The translations under genes were made by a program, and so were the position numbers. The notes under the pieces are model-generated. The model was given only the letters and a program-made list of their open reading frames with translations, made no database searches and was not told the DNA's origin. From NCBI GenBank assembly GCA_002482705.1, contig DLGM01000368.1, positions 2,632 through 12,385 on the forward strand: a stretch of 9,754 nt of DNA. Reading direction: 5' to 3'. Source of the stretch: Cyanobacteria bacterium UBA7694. Lineage in GTDB: Bacteria; Cyanobacteriota; Sericytochromatia; UBA7694. Shown piece after piece: positions 1 through 6,694 of this stretch (the first letter of the stretch is position 1; each line of letters starts with the position of its first letter).

Positions 1-90
1 ATATGGGCTTTTTAGAAGCTTAGTCATCCACCCCCGACAGGGGTTCTCAAGGCCGAAGCCCACCGCCCCCATCTCTCGACTTTTGTGATC

Positions 91-144
91 GCGACCAGAT
101 AAGCTTGTGTTATATTAGAACGCATCTTGAGAGTGACTGGTCGC
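91..144. repeat. 8-bp inverted repeat flanking the kinase promoter
   Basis: GCGACCAG at 91-98 is matched perfectly by its reverse complement CTGGTCGC at 137-144, with 38 bases between. The candidate -10 element at 111-116 lies inside this interval and the right arm ends 10 bases before the kinase ATG. The placement would suit an operator bound by a dimeric regulator or a looped pair of half-sites. One 8-bp match in a region this size can also arise by chance, so this is a lead only. Confidence 0.3.
108..116 (+). promoter_or_regulatory. Extended -10 promoter candidate for the kinase gene
   Basis: TGTTATATT at 108-116 fits an extended -10 element (TGn followed by TATATT, one mismatch to TATAAT). 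There is no good -35 at 16-18 bases; TTGTGA at 83-88 is 22 bases away, too far for standard spacing. Extended -10 promoters often tolerate a poor -35. Transcription would start near 123, giving a leader of about 30 bases. No clear Shine-Dalgarno sequence precedes the ATG at 155. Confidence 0.35.
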
Positions 145-154
145 CTAAAAAAGC

Positions 155-2299
155 ATGGATCAACAGAGAGAATCTTCTGCGGAAGATCAGGTAGAGCTCA
201 CACATTTCGAAGCACTGACCGAAACCTGGGCAGAAACAGCTACCGACAACTCGCCCCCTTCACGCTTTGAATTTTTAGGTACCGTTGGCAAAGGGGCCAT
301 GGGGGAAGTATTACTTGCCCGTGACCCCCATTTAGGCCGTCGCGTGGCCTATAAAAAAATTCATAGCCAGATGGCCGATAACCGCCAGGTCATGAGCCGC
401 TTTTTTAGTGAAGCCCAAATTACGGCCCAGTTGGATCACCCGGCCATTATCCCCATATACAACCTGGAAGTGACCCCTGAAGGCCAAATTGCCTATACCA
501 TGAAGCTGATTAAAGGCAAAACCTTAAAAGAGCTCATCCAAGAAACCCAGAAGCTCTACACTGAAGGCCTGCCAATTGATGACAGCCACAGCCTCAACAA
601 TTTATTGGGGCACTTCCTCAAGGTCTGTGATGCCCTGTATTTCTCCCATACCAAGGGGGTAATCCACCGCGGCCTCAAACCCGCCAATATTATGGTTGGC
701 CGCTTTCAGGAAGTGTACGTCATGGACTGGGGCATTGCCCGGATCATGGGCGAATTGCCCCCCCTCGACCTTGAGGTGGTAGAAGTCTCGCCTTTGGATG
801 AAAACATCCCCGAAGCCGAGCGCAGTGAAGCGGGCAAGGTCGTCGGCACACCTCGGTACATGTCTCCCCAACAGGCCGCCGGAAGAAATGAACAGCTCGA
901 TGGACGCAGTGACCAGTTTTCCCTGGGTCTGATCTTATACGAACTGGTCACCCTCAAAGCGGCTTTTACCGCCAAAAGCCAAATGGAGCTGCTGAAACGG
1001 GTGCTCAAAGCTGAACTGGATCCTTTTGTACACTACAAATCGACGCTCCCAATTGCCCCGGAATTACAGGCCATTATCCTCAAAGCCACCAGCCGCAAGG
1101 TCGAAGGGCGCTATCCTTCCGTCCAAGCCATGGCCGAAGATGTACGCCGTTATCTGCGCGGCGAAGCCGTCTTGGCCAAAAAAGACACCCGCTGGCAAAA
1201 GGTCATGCGCTGGGCCCAACGCAACCCAGAAAAAATACTAATTGCGGGTATGGCGATCTTAATCCTTTCCACCTCAGCCTTGATTGCCAGTATGTATGTA
1301 CGCCAACAGGCTACTTTAGCAGCACAGGCCCGGGAACAGCGTTTAGGCACTTTTTTAACCACCGTCACGCAACAGAGCCAAAAGATCAATATTCGCCTGC
1401 TTAAAGCCCAATCTCAGCTACAGGGATTAGCGGGCGCTGCCACCCAGGTGCTAAGCCGGGGCATCCCTTCCCAAGACAAGTATTACACCGACCACCCCTT
1501 TCAAGCACCAGACCTGCGCTTTTCCAAACATTATGGCAACCCCATCAGCTTGGGTTACAGCAATTTCACGATTGGGGAGGGCTTGTCTGAAAGCCAAGTC
1601 GAAACCCCGATTCGCCAACTCAACAATGTGTCTTTTTACCTGCGTCGCATGCTGATCGACAGCTATACCGAAGGGACGGCCCCTCTTTCCCCACAGGAAG
1701 CCGATACCCTGATCCGGGAACAGGGAGTCCCCCTGATGTTTGCTTCAGCCGTGAGTAAAAAGGGGGTGATTATCTTTTATCCGGGCATCGGTTATAACAC
1801 CCCCGGTTATGACCCCCGCGAACGTCCGTTTTACAAACTGGTCGAAAACAAACGGGGGCTGCGCTGCGGCAATCCCTATCTCGACCGCCTGACTGGGGCT
1901 TTATTGCCGTGTAGCATTCCCCTGTATGATCCGCAGGATCAATTTATTGGGGTTGCCACCTTTGATATGCAGTTCAACTACATTATCAAAACGCTCATGA
2001 ATTTACCCATTGCCGCTGTGCGCAAAACCTACCTGCTCGATGAACAGGGTCGGATTGTATTGCGTTCCAGTGATCAAAGGGAAGTGAAAGACAACAAGAA
2101 AATCCATACGGGGTTTGAGCTACCCCCATTCCCATTTGCCCCCATGGTCACACAAATTCAGGCTGGAGAATCCGGTTACCTGTTTAATCACGACGGGAGT
2201 ACCTTGTATGTTTTTGACCGCCTCAATGCCCTGGGATGGTACTTTGTGGTGGAAGCCAATGCCCCTCAATTATTGACGACTGCCACACCCACTTCTTAG
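155..2299 (+). CDS. Membrane Ser/Thr protein kinase-like protein with C-terminal dCache sensor domain; HRD motif altered to HRG
   Basis: A 714-residue protein. Residues 38-335 form a PknB-type (Hanks) kinase domain: glycine loop GKGAMGEV at 45-52, ATP-anchoring K67, helix-C E86, catalytic-loop region HRGLKPAN at 171-178, DWG (for DFG) at 191-193, and activation/P+1 segment GTPRYMSPQQ at 231-240. One hydrophobic membrane helix spans about 361-382. Residues about 383-700 would be periplasmic and end in a double-Cache ligand-binding domain, recognised by YDPRERPFYK (552-561), NPYLDRLTG (573-581) and IGVATFDMQF (598-607). Two cysteines there (571, 586) could form a disulfide. The catalytic-base aspartate of HRD is glycine (codon GGC, 671-673), while K67, E86, N178 and D191 remain, so ATP binding may persist with little or no phosphotransfer: a possible pseudokinase. 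The likely role is transmembrane sensing of a small ligand; ligand and targets are unknown. Its TAG overlaps the stop of the convergent neighbour. Confidence 0.93.
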   Translation: MDQQRESSAEDQVELTHFEALTETWAETATDNSPPSRFEFLGTVGKGAMGEVLLARDPHLGRRVAYKKIHSQMADNRQVMSRFFSEAQITAQLDHPAIIPIYNLEVTPEGQIAYTMKLIKGKTLKELIQETQKLYTEGLPIDDSHSLNNLLGHFLKVCDALYFSHTKGVIHRGLKPANIMVGRFQEVYVMDWGIARIMGELPPLDLEVVEVSPLDENIPEAERSEAGKVVGTPRYMSPQQAAGRNEQLDGRSDQFSLGLILYELVTLKAAFTAKSQMELLKRVLKAELDPFVHYKSTLPIAPELQAIILKATSRKVEGRYPSVQAMAEDVRRYLRGEAVLAKKDTRWQKVMRWAQRNPEKILIAGMAILILSTSALIASMYVRQQATLAAQAREQRLGTFLTTVTQQSQKINIRLLKAQSQLQGLAGAATQVLSRGIPSQDKYYTDHPFQAPDLRFSKHYGNPISLGYSNFTIGEGLSESQVETPIRQLNNVSFYLRRMLIDSYTEGTAPLSPQEADTLIREQGVPLMFASAVSKKGVIIFYPGIGYNTPGYDPRERPFYKLVENKRGLRCGNPYLDRLTGALLPCSIPLYDPQDQFIGVATFDMQFNYIIKTLMNLPIAAVRKTYLLDEQGRIVLRSSDQREVKDNKKIHTGFELPPFPFAPMVTQIQAGESGYLFNHDGSTLYVFDRLNALGWYFVVEANAPQLLTTATPTS

Positions 2300-2949
2300 G
2301 GGCGGATGATCCGGGGATTTTCCAGATCGTTATAATCGATCACGACGCTGGCCTTTTGGGCCGGAGCACAGGTTTCAAAATAGAGCCGCTGTCCGGCAAC
2401 ATAACGGTGATTACTGGGTGCATTCGGGTCAGGGGAAGTGCCATCGCGGGCGGCACAACGGGCCACAGACACTTCAAAATCGACCGCCAAAAAGATCGAG
2501 AATGTCCAATCTTCATACAGTTCCGGGCGATGTAAAAAGATGCCGTCACACAACAGAATACTCCCCGGTAAAGCCTGCTGCGGGGGCAGATCGCGGGGCA
2601 GATCCAGGGTATGGTCAAAAGCTGCTGTGCGATAATACCCTGAACCCCCAGGAGCCAAAGGCGTTAACAGACAAGCTTTGAACTGCGCATAGTCGTAAGA
2701 ATCCATAAAAAAACCACGGGGGGAATGCCGACCTTGGGCATACCGACGAGCCCGTGGCTGATGAAAGCCATCCACCGAGGCGCGAATCACGGGCCGTTGT
2801 AAAGCGCGAATGACAACCGCCAAATCATCGGCAAATCGGCTTTTACCGGCTCCATCTACCCCATCAATGGCCACGCGGGGAAAAGTCTGGGGTAAAGCGC
2901 CAATTTCTTGGGCCAATGTCCTCAACAGCGCTTGACGAGATCCACTCAC
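2296..2949 (-). CDS. Uridine kinase-family P-loop NTPase
   Basis: A 217-residue cytosolic protein of the uridine kinase/phosphoribulokinase superfamily. Visible are strand plus Walker A VAIDGVDGAGKS (26-37), a DGFH motif (60-63) typical of the substrate-binding strand, LLCDGIFL (132-139) at the Walker B-like strand, and a C-terminal HRYVAGQRLYF segment (181-191) followed by VVIDYND (202-208), as in uridine kinase-like proteins of about 200-220 residues. The probable reaction is ATP-dependent phosphorylation of a nucleoside or other small hydroxylated substrate; uridine itself is not proven. The start is GTG at 2949, overlapping the stop of the upstream DUF2804 gene as GTGA (2949-2946), with AGGA nine bases upstream, implying translational coupling. 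Its TAA (2298-2296) overlaps the kinase gene stop on the other strand. Confidence 0.85.
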   Translation of the reverse strand: MSGSRQALLRTLAQEIGALPQTFPRVAIDGVDGAGKSRFADDLAVVIRALQRPVIRASVDGFHQPRARRYAQGRHSPRGFFMDSYDYAQFKACLLTPLAPGGSGYYRTAAFDHTLDLPRDLPPQQALPGSILLCDGIFLHRPELYEDWTFSIFLAVDFEVSVARCAARDGTSPDPNAPSNHRYVAGQRLYFETCAPAQKASVVIDYNDLENPRIIRP

Positions 2950-3998
2950 CAGCGCACATCCTGTTGCTCGGCCACACCAGGCAGGCCCTGAATCAGGAGG
3001 GGATCGCCCCCCGTGACGCGCAGACGTCCGGAAAAGAATCCAAAGGCTTGGACAAAGTGACTGCGAGCCACCATCACATCAGTGCGATCCACTTCGAGGG
3101 TACGGGGCTGAAAAGTGAGATCAACCCGGCCACAGGCCGAACGAATGCGCCAGGGCAAGGCCGGATCATCCGGCACATCCATATTGCCTTCCCCTAAGGT
3201 AATCAATTGGGAGCCAAGCCACAACACACATTCACAGGCCCCTAGAAAACCCTGCACCAGATTGAGGCTGATTGAGACGCCCTCACGGGTATGCCCAGTA
3301 AAATAGACCCAGTTCCAACGGGTTTCACGCGGGACAAAACCGTCGCTGTGGTCACTGCCGCCCCATCCTTGAATCTGCAAAGCTTCCGCCCCCATTTGGC
3401 CCTGTAAGGTCGCGCGCTGAGCGACCGTTTTATGCGTTAGATGGGTGCCTCCCCCCGCCAGCTCTGCCGCAGCAATCAGCGCGGGTGCTTGTGAGGGTTC
3501 CCACCGCCCGCGCAGGGTGGCCTCTGGGGCGGTCAAATTGAGATAGATTTCGCCTCCACGCAAGCGCCGCAATTCGAGATAACGCTCCCCTTGCTGGGCC
3601 CGTGCGACCAAGTCCCCATTGCGCGATTGCAAGGCCCCCCCTTGGATTGAAGGGCTTAAGCCGCGCAGATGGAGTTTGAGCTGCCCCGGTTCGAGATGGG
3701 CCAACATACAGTGCATCTGCACCGCGTACCCTGTATCCACAACTGCTGCTGCAAGCATCCAGGGGGCAGCCTGCAAAGTGACATAAAACCAGCGTTTATG
3801 GTGGCTCCAACGCCAAAGGGCGTGGTGACTGGCCGGGTGCTCAAAGGTTTGTAACGGACCACGCCAAGCCCCAGGCAGAATGACTCGTCCCAAATGCAAA
3901 TGGGCAGGCACAGGGCGCAACAAGGGCAAGGGAGCGCCTGGACGGCGAGCCGGGCGCAGTCGCGCCCATAGGCGTTGAGGGTCAAGGATTTTACGCAT
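2946..3998 (-). CDS. DUF2804 family protein
   Basis: A 350-residue protein matching DUF2804 by recall of its pattern: an early KRWFYVTL segment (68-75) followed by VVDTGYAVQM (86-95), a central DHSDGFVPRETRWNW (216-230), and a C-terminal GRLRVTGG...GVAEQQDVRW ending (324-350). The many short alternating polar/hydrophobic stretches suggest a beta-rich fold. The family's biochemical role is not established, so no function is assigned. No signal peptide or membrane segment is evident; the N-terminus is Arg/Pro-rich. The ATG at 3998 is forced, since an in-frame TAA lies two codons upstream. A G-run (AAAGGGG) sits only one base before it, an unusually close ribosome site. The upstream same-strand gene ends 55 bases away and the uridine-kinase-like gene overlaps the stop, so the three likely form one operon. 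Confidence 0.75.
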   Translation of the reverse strand: MRKILDPQRLWARLRPARRPGAPLPLLRPVPAHLHLGRVILPGAWRGPLQTFEHPASHHALWRWSHHKRWFYVTLQAAPWMLAAAVVDTGYAVQMHCMLAHLEPGQLKLHLRGLSPSIQGGALQSRNGDLVARAQQGERYLELRRLRGGEIYLNLTAPEATLRGRWEPSQAPALIAAAELAGGGTHLTHKTVAQRATLQGQMGAEALQIQGWGGSDHSDGFVPRETRWNWVYFTGHTREGVSISLNLVQGFLGACECVLWLGSQLITLGEGNMDVPDDPALPWRIRSACGRVDLTFQPRTLEVDRTDVMVARSHFVQAFGFFSGRLRVTGGDPLLIQGLPGVAEQQDVRW

Positions 3999-4053
3999 AC
4001 CCCTTTATGCCACAGATTGCAGCCCTTTGTCTGGTACAAGGGTTACGATTGGG

Positions 4054-5499
4054 TCAAGCAGACGTGGCTTGGGTCTCCGTATGCAGTTGTAAAGTGGCGC
4101 GCATCAGCAGCTTATGCGGGACAATATCCCACAATGTCGCCAAAGTCGGTTCTTGCCAAAGCACTTCGCGAAACTCCCCTTGGCGCATGCGGGTCATGGC
4201 AAAAAAAGCATCCTCACCCTGATATTGTGAGGTCTGGGCATGGACAAAGTGTCCCTTTTGAATCCATAACCAGCCCAACTCCAAACCTTCCGGTGACTTA
4301 AAACCCAATAATTTACGGCCCCCACTCATCAACGCCGATTGAATGAACTCTAAGACGCCCACCTGTTCAACAAGTTGCCCACGAAAGCCTGCAAATTGCG
4401 TGCCACTGAGCCAGTGCGCCAAGGTATCCAGTGACAGAGGGCGCTCCAGTAAACGGGTAAACGGATCTGCGGAAGCCCAGGCCAACAATTCAAAGGAAGG
4501 GGGCCCAGCATGCATTAAAATCAGGCGCAAAGAAGGACGGCGCACCCGCAAGGCATCCAATTCAGCCAGGCTCAATTCTTCTTGTTTGAGCAATAACAGC
4601 TCAAAGGTCTGCCCCTGATATTGGCGCAAATCCTCGCGGCGGCGCGGCATAATCAGGGGGATCGCCAGCCGTTGGAAAAGATTGCGCAAGCTGCGGCGAA
4701 TCACGGGTTCATCAATTAGGACACAGGCCCGGCGCAGTTCAAAGTCCAGGAAACGATCTTCAGTGCCCGAAGCCGCGCGGATTTCATCCACCCGGGCGGC
4801 AGCCGCCAACGCCAAGGCCTCAAGCGGTTCTGTCACGGTACAGGCCGGGGGCTCACTCCAAGGCAATTCCAGAAAAGTCCCGGAACGCAGAGTGGCAATC
4901 CGAAAAAAAGCTTCTTCGCCGGTAAAGTCAGGGGAATAACCCCGGCTGAAGGTGCGTGGGGGGGCAAAAAATTCTGCATGGGTCAGCTGGCCTTGGGCCA
5001 AATAACAGAGGCCTTCCGCCCCGGTTAAATCCTCACGAAAATGTAAGAGGCGCGGGCGGCCATCGACCACTGCCAAGCGCAGCAATTCCAGCACGCTGAT
5101 ATAGGCCATTTGCCCCGTTAAACCCTGTGCCAAAGGCTGGGACAGCAGGGTATAAATTCGGGCTGCATCTGCCTCAAGGGACAGCCAACGCAAACGGGGA
5201 GCCGGGAGCATCCCCCGCAGGGTCGCTTCCATATCACTGGGAATGCGCAGAACAATTTGCAAGTGATGAAAATCGAGCAGCAGTTTCTGCAATTCGGCCA
5301 AAACCCCAATACCGGGGTTCCCAGCAGCGGGCAAAAGCGTTTGATTGCGCTGCGGGTCAAGAAAGTACAAGGCTTCGGTCAAGCTATCGGCCAAACAGAC
5401 TTCAAACCCAAATTCACAGAGCGCTTCGGCCAAGGCCTGTTCCGTTCCCAACATCAGAATTTGCCAAGGGGGCGAAGAGGAATCAGTGGACAGCGTCAT
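4054..5499 (-). CDS. Duplicated REC-like/DUF4388 (PATAN-type) protein
   Basis: A 481-residue soluble protein made of two copies of the same pair of domains. Residues about 12-120 and 256-365 resemble response-regulator receiver folds. Residues about 126-215 and 370-450 are DUF4388 domains: the first has LTGQMAYISVLELLRLA, a YLAQGQLTHAEF strand-turn and GEEAFFRIATLRSGTF; the second has FRGQLVEQVGVLEFIQ, WIQKGHFVHA and GEDAFFAMTRMRQGEF. Both receiver-like units seem to lack the phospho-acceptor Asp: the second reads FELLLLKQEE (299-308), with Lys where Asp is expected, and the first has no acidic residue near TLLPAAGNPG (54-63). A role as a phosphorylation-independent adaptor in signalling or motility is inferred from the family. 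The ATG at 5499 has GGAG ten bases upstream. An in-frame ATG at 5559 would give 501 residues but lacks a good ribosome site and overlaps a candidate -10 element. Confidence 0.8.
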   Translation of the reverse strand: MTLSTDSSSPPWQILMLGTEQALAEALCEFGFEVCLADSLTEALYFLDPQRNQTLLPAAGNPGIGVLAELQKLLLDFHHLQIVLRIPSDMEATLRGMLPAPRLRWLSLEADAARIYTLLSQPLAQGLTGQMAYISVLELLRLAVVDGRPRLLHFREDLTGAEGLCYLAQGQLTHAEFFAPPRTFSRGYSPDFTGEEAFFRIATLRSGTFLELPWSEPPACTVTEPLEALALAAAARVDEIRAASGTEDRFLDFELRRACVLIDEPVIRRSLRNLFQRLAIPLIMPRRREDLRQYQGQTFELLLLKQEELSLAELDALRVRRPSLRLILMHAGPPSFELLAWASADPFTRLLERPLSLDTLAHWLSGTQFAGFRGQLVEQVGVLEFIQSALMSGGRKLLGFKSPEGLELGWLWIQKGHFVHAQTSQYQGEDAFFAMTRMRQGEFREVLWQEPTLATLWDIVPHKLLMRATLQLHTETQATSA

Positions 5500-5509
5500 C
5501 AGCGACTTT

Positions 5510-5513
5510 CTCC
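5510..5513 (-). promoter_or_regulatory. Ribosome binding site deciding the DUF4388 protein start
   Basis: GGAG (read 5513 to 5510) lies ten bases before the ATG at 5499 on the minus strand. The in-frame ATG at 5559 lacks a comparable site at normal spacing, so this motif favours the shorter start. Confidence 0.5.
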
Positions 5514-5557
5514 AATTCAGCAACTTAATGCTCACCGTGTGTATTGCAGCCAAGCCC

Positions 5558-5566
5558 ATTTTAACA
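5558..5566 (-). promoter_or_regulatory. Extended -10 promoter candidate for the DUF4388 operon
   Basis: Read on the minus strand, TGTTAAAAT (5566 to 5558) fits an extended -10 element with TAAAAT one mismatch from consensus. TCGACA (5589 to 5584) is a near-consensus -35 but is 20 bases away, longer than ideal. Transcription would begin near 5551, giving a leader of about 50 bases to the ATG at 5499 and excluding the ATG at 5559. Confidence 0.35.
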
Positions 5567-5628
5567 GGCCCAAGCCCTCAAATTGTCGATTCATGACAGA
5601 GGTTTTACAATGGCAGCACCTTGGGATA

Positions 5629-5657
5629 TTGTTCTCTCTGGACCTCCATGTTATGAT
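5629..5657 (+). promoter_or_regulatory. Extended -10 promoter candidate for the orphan protein/trigger-factor-like pair
   Basis: TATGAT at 5652-5657 preceded by TG at 5649-5650 forms an extended -10 element. A partial -35, TTGTTC (5629-5634), lies at the ideal 17-base spacing. Transcription would start near 5664, giving a leader of about 25 bases. GGGG at 5679-5682, seven bases before the ATG at 5690, could serve as a weak ribosome site. With the minus-strand candidate at 5558-5566 this makes the 5500-5689 gap a divergent promoter region. Confidence 0.45.
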
Positions 5658-5689
5658 TGTTCACATAAATTCTCCTGTGGGGTCTAGCC

Positions 5690-6694
5690 ATGATTTCCAA
5701 TCAACCGCTTCGGCCAACTTCAATGCCGCGCAGTTCATCCACGACCAGTATTCGCCCGCCCAGCCCCCCCGCCACGCTTCAGCCCCCGGTCTCGGCTCCA
5801 TCCTCTGGGCCCCAATCCTCTACGCCCTCAACAACACCGCTGACTGGCAGCTCCAGCCAACAACAATTTAGCCAAGCCCTGTCTAGCACCCCGAGCTGCA
5901 CCATTACCGCTCTCGCCACCCAGTCCAGCACCCTGCAAACCCTGCAACAAAGCCAAATCGGCCAGAAGCTCAGCTCCGGTGTCCAATTCCTGCACCAACA
6001 CCAAGACACCATGGAGAGCGTGGGAGATGCCCACGAAACCTTTGATGGCATTGCCGAAAAACTCACGGATGAGCGCACAGGTTTTGAAACCCAAATGCTC
6101 AACGCCACCATGGGCCATGTGATCGCCCCTGATACGCTTAAAAGCGTCAAAGATGGCCTGGAAAACGTGAATACCTACGCCCTTAAACCAGCCCGGGCCA
6201 TGGCTGCCACTTATGAAGCTTACCAAAACCCCTCTTTGAGCACTACCGGTACAGCAGCCTTGCGCACCTTTGAGGCTGTGGGTGGCGAAAGCACCGTCAA
6301 GGTGTGTTCATCCCTCTACGAAATGGGTTGTCACGCTTATACCGACGGCAGCAAACACCTGGTCGAAGATGGTAAAAAGCTCTTGGAAGCTACCCATAAA
6401 TTTGGCAAAGACGTGGTCGAAGACAGCCCCATCCCAAGTTTGTTAGTGGGCAGTGGCAAAGAAGTGCTCAAACGCAGTGTCCCCTTTCTCAGTGCCGGAA
6501 CCGCCGTGGTTGACACCGGCGTAGCCGGGAAAGACATTTATGATGCCTTCAGCGGTGCACCCAACGGCAGCTTTGGCAAAGCCGCCCTCAGTACCCTACA
6601 AGCCGGAGGCTCATGGGTCACCACAGCCGGAGTCCCGATCATTGGTTCGGTGCTCTCCCTCACCTCCGGGGCCCTCAAAAGCTGGTTGTATTAA
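5690..6694 (+). CDS. Unrecognised Ser/Thr/Pro-rich protein with hydrophobic Gly/Ala-rich C-terminus
   Basis: A 334-residue protein with no family I can name. Residues 1-90 are low complexity (Ser, Thr, Pro, Gln) and probably disordered. Residues about 95-260 look helical and mixed-charge, with LHQHQDTMESVGDAHETFDG (101-120) and three cysteines overall (70, 206, 214). Residues about 262-334 are rich in Gly, Ala, Ser and Val, with two apolar stretches, VPFLSAGTAVVDTGVAG (264-280) and TAGVPIIGSVLSLTSGAL (312-329), that could pack by small-residue contacts or associate with membrane. There is no Sec signal peptide at the N-terminus. Apolar small-residue stretches of this kind also occur in effector and toxin translocation regions, but no catalytic domain follows, so a toxin is not claimed. 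The stop codon abuts the ATG of the trigger-factor-like gene, so the two are co-expressed and the chaperone may serve this protein. The coding call is supported by length, frame and the tight coupling. Confidence 0.75.
   Translation: MISNQPLRPTSMPRSSSTTSIRPPSPPATLQPPVSAPSSGPQSSTPSTTPLTGSSSQQQFSQALSSTPSCTITALATQSSTLQTLQQSQIGQKLSSGVQFLHQHQDTMESVGDAHETFDGIAEKLTDERTGFETQMLNATMGHVIAPDTLKSVKDGLENVNTYALKPARAMAATYEAYQNPSLSTTGTAALRTFEAVGGESTVKVCSSLYEMGCHAYTDGSKHLVEDGKKLLEATHKFGKDVVEDSPIPSLLVGSGKEVLKRSVPFLSAGTAVVDTGVAGKDIYDAFSGAPNGSFGKAALSTLQAGGSWVTTAGVPIIGSVLSLTSGALKSWLY

Larger units (their letters stand above)
1..154. other. Left-edge region, no demonstrable gene
   Basis: This stretch precedes the kinase gene. 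Three short frames reach the edge and none can be established. A + frame open from base 2 to a TGA at 86-88 contains LFRSLVIHP, faintly like a GNAT acetyltransferase strand, but the glycine-rich acetyl-CoA loop does not follow. A + frame with ATG at 3-5 stops at 21-23. Minus-strand ATGs at 72-70 and 27-25 share one frame that stays open to the edge; the second has a G-rich stretch just upstream, so a divergent gene could begin here. The right half (about 83-154) looks like the promoter and leader of the kinase gene. Confidence 0.3.

Noticed and set aside
2..88. Possible GNAT acetyltransferase remnant (LFRSLVIHP) at the left edge
   Set aside because: Only nine residues look right and the expected acetyl-CoA-binding RGxG loop does not follow in any frame I read.
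706..1008. Minus-strand frames inside the kinase domain
   Set aside because: Kinase motifs on the + strand explain this interval fully.
4023..4042. Hairpin CCCTTTGT...ACAAGGG in the gap between the DUF4388 and DUF2804 genes
   Set aside because: The stem has a bulge and no U-tract follows on the minus strand, so it is not supported as a terminator; it might be a processing site but nothing shows it.
5257..5871. A 204-codon + frame running antisense to the DUF4388 gene and across the divergent gap
   Set aside because: It overlaps two well-supported genes, has basic low-complexity shadow-like composition and no domain or ribosome site.
5779..6226. Long minus-strand frames opposite the orphan gene
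   Set aside because: These are mirror frames of the Ser/Pro-rich coding sequence, lacking motifs or a ribosome site. The + frame is supported by its promoter and by coupling to the next gene.
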